Shown here: positions 18,266-27,095 of the stretch, in pieces
Layout: every line of letters begins with the position of its first letter
Position numbering within the stretch: the stretch's first letter is position 1
Source: Candidatus Zixiibacteriota bacterium
Lineage (GTDB): Bacteria > Desulfobacterota > Binatia > UBA9968
Assembly: GCA_035574315.1 (NCBI GenBank)
Contig: DATLYW010000024.1
Coordinates: forward strand, 28,026-92,025
Direction of reading: 5' to 3'
Length of the DNA: 64,000 bases
The notes under the pieces: model-generated
Databases searched by the model: none
What the model was told of the DNA's origin: nothing
What the model saw: only the letters and a program-made list of their open reading frames with translations
Made by a program: the position numbers and the translations under genes

Positions 18266-18351
18266 GGCTGTCTCCGTCGGGGGCGTCCCGCCTGTTGTGC
18301 CGTTGTCTCGTCCGTGTCGTCTGGGTAGCCGCACAACCTGCAATGAATCAT
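18262..18351 (-). CDS. Possible 29-residue CxxC leader peptide
   Basis: ATG at 18351 opens 29 codons starting MIHCRLCGYPDD and ending in TGA that overlaps the ATG of the next gene (ATGA). A strong AGGAGG lies upstream but only about 1 nt from the ATG, which is too close for efficient initiation. The CxxC at residues 4-7 looks like the start of a zinc ribbon, but the rest is basic low-complexity sequence. It may be a coupling leader, a remnant, or chance. Confidence 0.22.
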   Translation of the reverse strand: MIHCRLCGYPDDTDETTAQQAGRPRRRQP

Positions 18352-18564
18352 GCCTCCTCTCTTGTGTTTAGACGTTTCGAGGGTTCGAAGGCTCTCGACC
18401 GCTTTTCGTCACTCCTGCTCGTAACCGTTGAAGCAAGACGCGGGCCAAATGCGATCAGGCTCGCAAAGAACCCGTGATGAGCGGGGACAGCGACGGTTTT
18501 TACTGTAAATGCAACGGTCTAACAGGCGGGCCCGGGACGATGTACGGGCGCTCTTGCAAGCGTC

Positions 18565-21500
18565 TTACCCGGCGGTTGTCGGGGGTGTGACGGCAGCAAC
18601 ACGAACGGCCACTGACGGCTTTTGAACAGGCCAGTGGCGCAAGACAAGGTCGCCGACAAACAACAGCAGGGCCGCACCGCAGAGCGGCCACCAGGTTTCC
18701 TGCTCGCGTGCTCCCTTCGCGCGGCCCGGTGTATAAAGCGCCCGTATCCCCTCCTCCAGCCTTTCACGCTCGACGATCTTCCCGCCGGTTTGCTCGGCCA
18801 GCCTTCCGAGCAGCGCCCGGTTGGGACCCAGCTCGCGGTATTCTTGCGGATAGGGAGAAACATAAGGGACCGTCTTCAGCACCGTCGAAGACCCCCCCGG
18901 CTCCATCTCCGTATAAATGGTCAGGAGATTCACGCCGCGGACGGCGGTGGAGAAGCGGCCCTCGTAACGCCCGGGAGCCACTTGCAGGAGGGGTCGCTCC
19001 TCGGTCGCCTGCCCGGCCGTGAGCTTTCCCCTGAGTTCAAGGCCGTTCAAGAAATCGCCCTCGCTCGATACCACGTCCGCAATGACCCTGAGACCGTCCT
19101 CTTCGGGACGAAACTCCGCGCGCAGCCGCTCCGATGAAAGCCGACGCATGGCGTCCCGCGCGACCTGGCTTGCCCATTTGGGAAAGCTTTCCCACCGCAC
19201 CCATTCTCTACCCCAGCGGCTGCTCAAGTCCGACGTAAAGGCGGTGACGCGTCCCAGCCCGTAGCGCCACGAGGCGAGGAGCGGGTCGGGGCCGGCTTTC
19301 ATGAGCAACGCGGCTCCGGATTTCGGATACGTGAGCACGTAGCCATGAAGCGGGGGAAACTCGACGCCGCCGAATCCTCTCAGCGGCCCCGTGGCGGCGA
19401 CCACGGCCGGCTGCGTCGGCTTCTCCACCAGCAGCTCCCGAGCGATGAGCAGCGTCTCGGTGGTGAAGATCTGCGGAATGCTTTCCGGATCGAGGGTAAC
19501 GTAGCCTCGCCCCTTTCCGGTCCTCGCGATCTCCGCCATCAATTTGAAATCGGCGTCTCCGCCCACAGCGACGGTGGAAACCGTGATCCCGTCGCGTGCC
19601 ATCGCGCCCACCAGCGAAGCAAAATCCATCTTGTCGGTCAGGCCGTCGGAGAGCACCAGCACGTGCTTGACTGCCGCCTTCCTGCCGGCGATCGCCCGGT
19701 GCGCCTCCACCAGCGCCTTGTAGAGATCGGTGCCGCCGTCGGAACTGAGTGAGGCGAGTTTCTCCGAGATCCATTCGCCCTTGCCCACGGGTCGAAAGGG
19801 AAGCACCCAGTCCCAGGCCGCGTCGAAGCCGAGAATGCCCACCTGATCGGTCGGATTCATGATGTCTGCCGCCGCCAGAGCGGCTGCTTTCGCCAGGTCG
19901 AGCTTCGTACCCCCTTCGGGTCCGCTTCCCATGCTGCCCGATTTGTCGATCACGAAGAGCAACGCCACCTGCGGCAGGTCGAGGCGCGCCGGCGGCCGCA
20001 TGTCCAGCGGCAGCAGCTTCTCGAACGGAGTCTTGTAATATCCCCCCGCGCCGTAGCTCTGCGCCCCGCCGACCACCCACAACCCGCCGCCGAGGTCGCG
20101 GACATACCGCTCGATCGCTTCCATCTCCCGTTGCGCCAGCGCGTAGGCCGCGACGTTGTCGAGGACCACCAAATCGAACGAGGCGATCCCGACAAGATCC
20201 AGAGCGCGGGAGCCGGGCGACGCTTCGGAAACCGCGTATCCCTGGGTCCGAAGCGCGCGCGCGAGCAGACGCTGTTCTTCTCCGCCCGAGGCGATGTACA
20301 GAACCCGCGGGGGTCCCCGCACTTCCACGACTCCCTGAAGGATGTTGTTCTCCGGAAGCGTGTCGTCGGAGGATTCCACCAGCACCTCGAAGTGATGGCC
20401 TCCCTGCGCTTGCAAGCTGGCGCGAAAGGTCACCCAATTGGTACCACCCCGAAGCACGAGCTGCCGTTCGCCCGCGACGACCCCGTCGCGGAGCAGCCGC
20501 ACCCGGGCCGCGGCCGGGGCGCGACTTTCGACGGCGGCGCGAATCTCGAACGTCTCGGCGCTGTCGACTTCCCGCGGCAGCTGCAGGTCGCTCAGGTAGA
20601 TCTCGTTGCCGGCACGGGAAAGACCGACCGGGAGCGGCCAGACTTCGACTCCCTGGGCGCGGAGCAACGGGACGATCGCCGAACTCCGCCCGCGGTTCTC
20701 GTTGCCGTCGGTGACGAGCAGCACTCTTTTCTGCCGCCCCTCGCCGAATCGCGCGAGCGCCGCCTGCAGCGCGGCCTGCAGGTTGCTGGCCTCTCGATCG
20801 AGCGGCGGCAGGACGTCGGCCGGCTGAAAGTCCGGCTGCGGGGGGAACTCCCACACCGGCTCGGCGGCAAAGAAAAGGAGCCCCGTGCGCAGCTCGGGGC
20901 TTCGATGGCGGCTGGCCGCCTCGAGCGTTTCCCGCGCGCTCTCCAGCCCTTCGCGCCCGACGCTGCGCGAGACGTCCACGCCGACGACCACGTCGAGCAG
21001 CGTCGCGGGCGTCACGATTTTGGGATCGAAGAAAGCGAGCGCCAGCGCGGCGAATGCCGCCGAACGCGCCGCCGCCGGAGCCCAGGAAAGCCCCGCGCGC
21101 CAGGCCAGCGCCGTCTCAACGGCGAGCACCACCACGACGAACGCGAGCAGATAAGGCCACAGGGGGCGGCCGCTTTCGGTGCCTGGCGCTTCTGCGGAGC
21201 CCGAACGGGAAGCACCCGGCGGCGCCCGGAGTCTGGGCTCGATGTCGGACTCGGCCTCGTCGAAGAGGTTCACGCCGAAGCTTCCGGACCGGCTGCTGCT
21301 TCGAAACGTGTAGAATCCGGCTTCCAGCGTTTCGCTGAACGCCGCCCTCTGTCCGGTCACCGCGAGGTTTTCCTTGCGCCCCGACGGAACGGTGATCTCC
21401 ACCGTTTCATCCGCGCTCCCGAGGCTGAGCTCATAGGGGTGCCCCGAGCGCGTGGCTCGGCTCGGGAACTCGGCACGGCCCGGACGCAGCCAGTCGATGG

Positions 21501-22941
21501 CGTTGTGCAGCAGGAGCGGGAATGCGACTCGAAAAGGCAGATCCGAATCGAGCAGATTGAACCCGATCCACAGCGCTCGAACCATGTCGCCTTCGAAAGC
21601 CCAGAGCAGCGGACCTTCCGCCGTCTGGGCCAGGGCTTTTCCCCGGCCGCCCGTGTCGATCGCGCGGGTCGCCTGCCGGACGAAGAGGTCTCCGAGCCGC
21701 AGCCCTTCGGTCACCCGGTGGCGGGTGACCGACAGAACGCGCGGGTGTAGCATCTTCCCCCGCGGCTGTAGCGGCAGGTTCGGGGCGACGGTGTCGATCA
21801 AGATGAAGTTTCCGCGGTCGAGCGGAGGAACAGGGACTCGATCGAAGACCACCACGTCGGGCGGCGCCGCATCGGCCGACGTCGAGTCCGGCGGCCAGCT
21901 CTCCACGCTCGCGACCTGAACTTCCGGGAAGAAGCCGAGCAACCGGCTGAGGAACGGATTGCCCGGCCCCACGTACAGAAGACGAACGGGAGCCGCGGGC
22001 GCGAGCGCCAGGTAAGCGCGGTTGTCGGTTGCAAAGTCGTCCTTGACGTCGAGACGGGCCTCCAGCAGGCCCTCGAACGGCCCCGCATAAGGAAAGACCC
22101 GCACGCGCCGACCCCCGGCCTCCAGCTCCATTTCGTCCCGGGCGACTGTTTTGGTCCCGAGAGTTATCACAACCGGCACCACGGCCTTTGCGGCGGTGAA
22201 GTTTTTCACGTGCACCATGATCTCGGCGAGGGAAGGCTGCCCCGAACGGCGCCTCACCTCGAATCCGGTGATGCCGATGTTGTCCTTCCCTCCCGACACC
22301 TGGATCAGTCGCAGATGAGGCGCCTGCCACGAAAACCTATCGGCCCCGGCGAAGGCGCCGTCGCTGATGACCACCACCCGGTCGGCGCTCCCCTGCTTCA
22401 AAAAGGCGTGCGCGAAGAGAACCGCTTCTCGAACCCGGCCGGGGGCATCGGTCGGCGAAATTCGCCGGGCGGTTTCCCTGAGCCGCCGGGCATCGGAGGT
22501 CAGCGGCGCCAGCACCCGCGGTTCGGGACCGGCGCCGATCAGCATCATGCGCTGCCCCGGTGCGAGACGGTCGATCAGGGAGAGGAGCTCCCGCCGGGCG
22601 GCGTCGAAGCGCGACCCGGAAGCGGCGCCGGCTTTCATGCTGGCGCCGAGATCGATCACGACCACGACGTCGCCCGGCGGGGCTCCGAAATAGAGCAGCG
22701 CCGGATCGGCGAGAGCGGCGATGAGCGCGGTCGCCGCGAGCAGCTGAAGTGCGAGCAGGAGGTTCTTGCGCACCAGCCGGCCGAGTCGGCTGCCGAGCGG
22801 CCGCTGCTGCAGCACCCGTTCCCAGATAAAGAAAGCCGTCGTTCGATAGACTGCGCCCCGCCGTCTCAGGCTGTGCAGGAAAACAATCAGCGGGACAACG
22901 CCGAGAAGAAGCAACCAGGCGTAGGGGGCTCCCCAGAGCAT
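18565..22941 (-). CDS. Giant membrane protein with three VWA regions (BatA-like plus double-VWA/GATase-like fusion)
   Basis: A 1,458-residue inner-membrane protein. Residues 1-80 hold two membrane helices of the BatA/aerotolerance type (GAPYAWLLLLGVVPLIVFLHSLRRR). The first VWA region begins near residue 91 with a degenerate MIDAS (DLGAS, D97-S101). A glutamine-amidotransferase-like module follows (LLYVGPGNPF near 322). Membrane segments lie around 595-615 and 625-640. A second VWA has intact MIDAS DVSRS (656-660), then a second amidotransferase-like part (GGGLWVVGGAQSYGAGG near 951), a third VWA with DKSGSM (999-1004), and a final helix near 1420-1440. The usual bacterial arrangement splits this into two proteins. 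It is last in a MoxR-DUF58 operon, 4 nt after the DUF58 gene. Metal-dependent adhesion or chaperone-like assembly is inferred. Confidence 0.85.
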   Translation of the reverse strand: MLWGAPYAWLLLLGVVPLIVFLHSLRRRGAVYRTTAFFIWERVLQQRPLGSRLGRLVRKNLLLALQLLAATALIAALADPALLYFGAPPGDVVVVIDLGASMKAGAASGSRFDAARRELLSLIDRLAPGQRMMLIGAGPEPRVLAPLTSDARRLRETARRISPTDAPGRVREAVLFAHAFLKQGSADRVVVISDGAFAGADRFSWQAPHLRLIQVSGGKDNIGITGFEVRRRSGQPSLAEIMVHVKNFTAAKAVVPVVITLGTKTVARDEMELEAGGRRVRVFPYAGPFEGLLEARLDVKDDFATDNRAYLALAPAAPVRLLYVGPGNPFLSRLLGFFPEVQVASVESWPPDSTSADAAPPDVVVFDRVPVPPLDRGNFILIDTVAPNLPLQPRGKMLHPRVLSVTRHRVTEGLRLGDLFVRQATRAIDTGGRGKALAQTAEGPLLWAFEGDMVRALWIGFNLLDSDLPFRVAFPLLLHNAIDWLRPGRAEFPSRATRSGHPYELSLGSADETVEITVPSGRKENLAVTGQRAAFSETLEAGFYTFRSSSRSGSFGVNLFDEAESDIEPRLRAPPGASRSGSAEAPGTESGRPLWPYLLAFVVVVLAVETALAWRAGLSWAPAAARSAAFAALALAFFDPKIVTPATLLDVVVGVDVSRSVGREGLESARETLEAASRHRSPELRTGLLFFAAEPVWEFPPQPDFQPADVLPPLDREASNLQAALQAALARFGEGRQKRVLLVTDGNENRGRSSAIVPLLRAQGVEVWPLPVGLSRAGNEIYLSDLQLPREVDSAETFEIRAAVESRAPAAARVRLLRDGVVAGERQLVLRGGTNWVTFRASLQAQGGHHFEVLVESSDDTLPENNILQGVVEVRGPPRVLYIASGGEEQRLLARALRTQGYAVSEASPGSRALDLVGIASFDLVVLDNVAAYALAQREMEAIERYVRDLGGGLWVVGGAQSYGAGGYYKTPFEKLLPLDMRPPARLDLPQVALLFVIDKSGSMGSGPEGGTKLDLAKAAALAAADIMNPTDQVGILGFDAAWDWVLPFRPVGKGEWISEKLASLSSDGGTDLYKALVEAHRAIAGRKAAVKHVLVLSDGLTDKMDFASLVGAMARDGITVSTVAVGGDADFKLMAEIARTGKGRGYVTLDPESIPQIFTTETLLIARELLVEKPTQPAVVAATGPLRGFGGVEFPPLHGYVLTYPKSGAALLMKAGPDPLLASWRYGLGRVTAFTSDLSSRWGREWVRWESFPKWASQVARDAMRRLSSERLRAEFRPEEDGLRVIADVVSSEGDFLNGLELRGKLTAGQATEERPLLQVAPGRYEGRFSTAVRGVNLLTIYTEMEPGGSSTVLKTVPYVSPYPQEYRELGPNRALLGRLAEQTGGKIVERERLEEGIRALYTPGRAKGAREQETWWPLCGAALLLFVGDLVLRHWPVQKPSVAVRVAAVTPPTTAG

Positions 22942-22945
22942 GGCG

Positions 22946-23875
22946 TTAGGTGACGCTGCGCGTCCGGCGCAACATCTGCAGGACGAACTCGTCGAAAGCC
23001 ACGTGCGTCGTCGTTCTCACGTAGTCGATCTTCCAGCCGGCGCAAACCGCCTCGATCTCGGCCAGATACCGTGCCAGCTCCTGCTCGAAAAGCCGCACCA
23101 GCTCGGCGTCGATAAAGGTCCGGCGTTCCCGGGGCTGCTCGACATCGAGGAGCGTCACCTCCCCGGCCGCCATCGGATGGAGCTCGTCGGGGTCGAGGAT
23201 ATGAACCACGAGGAGCTGATGCCCCCGGCGGCAGAGCTCCTCGAGGCCGGCGCGACACCCCGCGGGATCCATGAGATCGCTCACCACGACCACGAGACCG
23301 GGCTGGGCGAAGAGGGCGCCGAAGGATTTCACGGCATCGAGAAAGTCGGTCCGCCCGTCGCAGGAGAGCCGCGCGAGAAAGTCGAACAGGCCGAGAATCT
23401 GTCGGCGTCCTCTTCCCATGCTCAACTTCGCCTGCAGGCGGGACGAGAAAGACGCCCCTCCCACCCGGTCGAGGTTCTTGAGCGCTATGTAGCCGAGTGC
23501 GGCGGCGACGTGCCGGGCGTAGTCGATTTTCGCCGGACGCCCTTCGGCCATCGACAGGCTGGTGTCCACGAGCAGGTAAACGTTCATCTCCTGCTCGGCG
23601 GTGAAGACCTTCAGCAAAAGCCGTTCGAGTCGGCGATAGACGTTCCAGTCTACGTATCGGAGGTCGTCGCCCCGCTGATAGCGGCGGTAGTCGGAAAACT
23701 CCAGGCTATGCCCCTTGCGGACGGCCGCATGCTCGCCCTTGAGCCCGCCCCAGTTCAGCCGCTTCGCCACCAGATGCAACCGTTCGAGCTTCTTCAAGAG
23801 CTCGGCGTCGAAAAACAATCCCGGGGCGCCGGCGGTATCAGCCGTCGCCGAGAGGCCGGCTCCTCTGTTCTCCAT
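22946..23875 (-). CDS. DUF58 domain protein (VWA-like, MoxR partner)
   Basis: A 309-residue cytoplasmic protein. The DUF58 core is clear: RKGHSLEFSDYRRYQRGDDLRYVDWNVYRRLERLLLKVF, covering residues about 52-90, followed by a VWA-like segment YLLVDTSLSMAEG with a partial MIDAS and VVVVSDLMDPAG. DUF58 proteins are consistently encoded beside MoxR ATPases and VWA proteins and are thought to act with them in complex assembly or activation. Here it sits 15 nt after moxR and 4 nt before the triple-VWA gene. Confidence 0.93.
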   Translation of the reverse strand: MENRGAGLSATADTAGAPGLFFDAELLKKLERLHLVAKRLNWGGLKGEHAAVRKGHSLEFSDYRRYQRGDDLRYVDWNVYRRLERLLLKVFTAEQEMNVYLLVDTSLSMAEGRPAKIDYARHVAAALGYIALKNLDRVGGASFSSRLQAKLSMGRGRRQILGLFDFLARLSCDGRTDFLDAVKSFGALFAQPGLVVVVSDLMDPAGCRAGLEELCRRGHQLLVVHILDPDELHPMAAGEVTLLDVEQPRERRTFIDAELVRLFEQELARYLAEIEAVCAGWKIDYVRTTTHVAFDEFVLQMLRRTRSVT

Positions 23876-23890
23876 CGTTTCGCGCCTCGA

Positions 23891-24898
23891 TCAGGGGATC
23901 TCCGCGACCCGCTCCATCAGATCGGCCAGGATGTGCTCCGCGCTCACCCCTTCGGCGTCCGCCTCGAGGTTGAGAATCAGCCGGTGCCGCATGCTCGGCG
24001 CCACCATGGCGCGAATGTCGTCGAACGAGACGTTGGGCCGGCCGGCCAGCAGAGCGCGCGCCTTGGCCGCCAGGATGAGGCTCTGCAGGCCGCGCGGGCT
24101 CGAGCCGTAACGCACGAACCTGGCCGCGAGGCCCGCGCTTCCGTCCGCTCCCTCCTTGCCCGGGTGCGTGGCCAGCAGCAAACGCACGGCGTAGTCCTTG
24201 ACCGCTTCGGCCAGCGGCACCTCGCGTACCCACTGGCGCATGCGCAACAACGTCCCGCCGTCGAGAACCTCCGCCAGGGGCGCGGGCGGCGCGGCGGTGG
24301 TCAGGTCGGCGATGCGACCGAGCTCTTCGCGGCTCGGATACTCCAGCAGCAGCTTGAAGAAGAAACGGTCCACCTGGGCTTCCGGCAGCGGGTACGTACC
24401 CTCCATCTCGATGGGGTTTTGCGTCGCCAGCACCATGAAGGGCGCCTCGAGGCGGTGAACCCTGCCGCCGACGGTGACGCTTTGCTCCTGCATCGCCTCG
24501 AGCAGGGCGGATTGAGTCTTGGGCGTCGCGCGGTTGATCTCGTCGGCGAGAACAATGTTGGCGAAGACCGGCCCCCGCTGGAACTCGAAGATCTTTCTCC
24601 CCGATGGATCGTCGGTGAGCACATTGGTTCCGGTGATGTCCGCGGGCATGAGATCGGGCGTGAACTGGATCCGGGAGAAGGTCAGGTTCAGAACCTCGCC
24701 GAAGCTTCGCACCATGAGCGTCTTGCCGAGCCCCGGCACTCCTTCGAGCAGGCAATGGCCGCCGCAAATCAGCGCGATGAAGATCTGTTCGATCAACTCC
24801 TCGTGGCCGACGATCACGCGGCTCATCTCCGCTCGGACGCGCGCGAAGTTCTCGCGCGCCTCGGCGATTCTCTCCTGGAATTCCCCAACTCCCTCCAT
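23891..24898 (-). CDS. MoxR family AAA+ ATPase
   Basis: A 335-residue chaperone-like ATPase. Walker A GVPGLGKT is at residues 53-60, Walker B NIVLADEINRATPKTQSALLEAMQE near 113, sensor 1 VLATQNPIEMEGTYPLPEAQVDRF near 155, and sensor 2 region with YGSSPRGLQSLILAAKARAL near 268. MoxR proteins insert cofactors or activate partner complexes through VWA proteins. It lies at the centre of the operon. The upstream gap of 44 nt to the coiled-coil gene is the largest within the cluster, so an internal promoter is possible. Confidence 0.96.
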   Translation of the reverse strand: MEGVGEFQERIAEARENFARVRAEMSRVIVGHEELIEQIFIALICGGHCLLEGVPGLGKTLMVRSFGEVLNLTFSRIQFTPDLMPADITGTNVLTDDPSGRKIFEFQRGPVFANIVLADEINRATPKTQSALLEAMQEQSVTVGGRVHRLEAPFMVLATQNPIEMEGTYPLPEAQVDRFFFKLLLEYPSREELGRIADLTTAAPPAPLAEVLDGGTLLRMRQWVREVPLAEAVKDYAVRLLLATHPGKEGADGSAGLAARFVRYGSSPRGLQSLILAAKARALLAGRPNVSFDDIRAMVAPSMRHRLILNLEADAEGVSAEHILADLMERVAEIP

Positions 24899-24942
24899 GG
24901 GAGCCTCCTTGTCCTCTCCGGCGCCGCAGTCGAGACCCGCCG

Positions 24943-26352
24943 TTACCGGCTCCTCTCCCCGCTCAGGGAAAGAAAATAGTTCCGGATCGTCTCCTTCAGC
25001 GCTTCAGGCACCGGCTCGGTTTCGAGCTCGGCCTCCGCCTGCCTGCGGTACGAGGCGACGACCTCCTCCCGTGACACGGCCGCTTTTCCCGGGCCCGATG
25101 GCGTCGCGGGAAACCACATTCCGGCGCTCTCCCCTTCACCCAAAATTCCGGTGAGCCGGCTTGCGCCCGCGGCCCCGAGCCGGGGCGGCGGCCCGGGAAG
25201 GTTCTCGCCCCGGCCCGGTTCGGTGCCCGGCTCGGGGCCGTGGGCCCTGTCACCGGAGCCGGAGAACCGGCCCTCCCGCCGTGAACCGGCCGTCTGGGTT
25301 TCTTCTCCGCGCGGCTCCTCGAGAAGTCGCTCGAGGAACCGCTCGGCGTCTATGAGGCTGCGGCGATCCAGCTCGGCCCGGAGCTCCTGCTCCAGTCTTT
25401 CAAAAAAGGATCTCAACCGCTCCCGGTCGAGGTCGGCGGACCCCGGAAAGCTCCGCTCGAGCTCACGCCGTAAATGGGGAAGGCCTTCGAGCCGCTCGAG
25501 CAGCCTGGCTGAATCCCGCCCTTTCTGCAGCTCGGGCGGGTGGCTTAGGTTGCGGGCGACCTCGAGCTCGCTCTTGAGGTCGGCGAGATGCTCGACGCTC
25601 TGAGCCGCCAGGAACTTCCGCTCCGCGCCGCCGCGTCGGCTCAGGGCCGCGATCTTTTCACCCGCTGCCGCGAGCTCATCGGCGAACTGCTCGTGGTCGA
25701 GACGCTTCTGGAGCGCTTTTCGGGCCAGACTCTCGAGCTCGCGGCCGGCGGCAAGGCTGTCGGGCAACCCTTCGCGCGCCGCCTTCTCCTGCAGCTCGCG
25801 GGCGAACGCCCCGAGCTTTTCCGCGCGGCTTCGCAAGCGCGGATCGTCGTCATGAGCCGCCCCCCACGGGCGCTCGCCGATCGACCACGCCAGAACGAGC
25901 CAAACCGCCGCGACCGGTGCCAGCGAGCGCAGCTTCCAATCCTTTTGCCGCGGAAGCACGGCGAGCGGGTCGGCCTTCTCCAGCTTCTCGCCCGCTTCGG
26001 CCAGCACGAGCCGCTCCGCCGGCCGGAGGCTTCCGCGCGCGAGGATCTCCCAGGCGGTGAGAGCCCGTTCCTCGAGATTCAACGCCAGGTCGAGCCGTCG
26101 CAGAGCGCGCAGCGAATCGCGCGTGCTCCAGCGGGCGCGAGCGACGAAAAAGGGCGCCGCCGCCAGAGCCAGGGCCGCCGGCGCCAGCCAGCGCTCGAAA
26201 CCGAAGCTCCACAGGAAGCTCAGGGGCAGCAGCACCAACGCGCCGGCGAACGCGTAAAAGGCGACGGCGACCAACGCCGCTTCCCGGCGCTTGCGCCGCT
26301 CCCAGCGAAGGAGCCGATCCAGCTTCTCTCGCAGGGATGCGTCGACGGTCAT
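24943..26352 (-). CDS. Membrane-anchored coiled-coil protein of the MoxR operon
   Basis: 469 residues from the ATG at 26352, which overlaps the preceding gene's stop (ATGA). Two membrane helices lie at about residues 25-65, and another at 150-170 (LAPVAAVWLVLAWSIG). The remainder is a long charged alpha-helical/coiled-coil region (residues about 180-350, with repeated E-L-x-x-L heptads), then a glycine/proline/glutamate-rich disordered linker and a short C-terminal helix ending NYFLSLSGERSR. This layout resembles DUF4175-like proteins found next to MoxR/VWA genes. Scaffold role inferred. Confidence 0.7.
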   Translation of the reverse strand: MTVDASLREKLDRLLRWERRKRREAALVAVAFYAFAGALVLLPLSFLWSFGFERWLAPAALALAAAPFFVARARWSTRDSLRALRRLDLALNLEERALTAWEILARGSLRPAERLVLAEAGEKLEKADPLAVLPRQKDWKLRSLAPVAAVWLVLAWSIGERPWGAAHDDDPRLRSRAEKLGAFARELQEKAAREGLPDSLAAGRELESLARKALQKRLDHEQFADELAAAGEKIAALSRRGGAERKFLAAQSVEHLADLKSELEVARNLSHPPELQKGRDSARLLERLEGLPHLRRELERSFPGSADLDRERLRSFFERLEQELRAELDRRSLIDAERFLERLLEEPRGEETQTAGSRREGRFSGSGDRAHGPEPGTEPGRGENLPGPPPRLGAAGASRLTGILGEGESAGMWFPATPSGPGKAAVSREEVVASYRRQAEAELETEPVPEALKETIRNYFLSLSGERSR

Positions 26353-27095
26353 ACCTCGCCTTTCCGCTTCAAGGACCAGAGATAGGTGGCGAGACCGGCC
26401 CCGAAGAGGACCGCGTGAAAACCGAAATGAACCACTGCCCCGGGCCATTTCCAAGGGCCGACGGCCAGCGGCGCAAGCTCCTGCCGGCTGAGATAGGCGA
26501 GCACGAAGCCGACCGGATTGAGCGGCAGGTACAGAAGCGCCGAACCGACGAGCACCGCAAAGAGGAGCGAGCGCACGAAGACCTGCCTGGTTTCCGGCTT
26601 GCGCTCCCAACGGGCGAGCGCCGCCAATCCCCAAATCGCATAGGTGAACCCGTAAAACCAGAGCAGCAGGAGCGTGGTGAGGATCGCTCCCGGCCCGGTT
26701 CGCGCGATCGCCCCGGCCCAGATCAGCAGCGGCGCGCAAACGACGAGAGAAACGCTCACGTGCAAGGCGAGAAAGCTCAGCTGCGCCCGGCAAAAACTCG
26801 CCACGGGGATTTTCCCGTCGCGCATCCAGTGTTTCGCCGGTCGAAAACGCCAGGGGGCGAATTCCTGGTTCGCCACGCGCAGGCCGAAGTACGGCAGCAA
26901 CAGCAACGCGGTCACCGAGCAGACCTTGAAAAGATTGGCCGAGCCCGACCACATCTGAGCGTCGAGCGACGGGATGTAGAGCGAGAGAAACTCCACCGGC
27001 GCGAGAACCGCGAGGATATAAAAGTACACGGGAAAGCCGTGACCTTCGAGAAAGAAGACTTCCACGCTCTCGCGGAAGACCGGATGGTTTTTCAT
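26349..27095 (-). CDS. Polytopic membrane protein, ABC-2-permease-like
   Basis: A 248-residue protein with about six hydrophobic segments: residues 25-45 (YFYILAVLAPVEFLSLYI), 56-75, 108-130, 135-155, 175-192 and 222-240. No enzymatic motif is seen. The layout recalls ABC-2 type permeases, but no cognate ATPase is encoded nearby. It overlaps both neighbouring genes by 4 nt (ATGA), which ties it to the MoxR operon. Function unknown. Confidence 0.68.
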   Translation of the reverse strand: MKNHPVFRESVEVFFLEGHGFPVYFYILAVLAPVEFLSLYIPSLDAQMWSGSANLFKVCSVTALLLLPYFGLRVANQEFAPWRFRPAKHWMRDGKIPVASFCRAQLSFLALHVSVSLVVCAPLLIWAGAIARTGPGAILTTLLLLWFYGFTYAIWGLAALARWERKPETRQVFVRSLLFAVLVGSALLYLPLNPVGFVLAYLSRQELAPLAVGPWKWPGAVVHFGFHAVLFGAGLATYLWSLKRKGEV

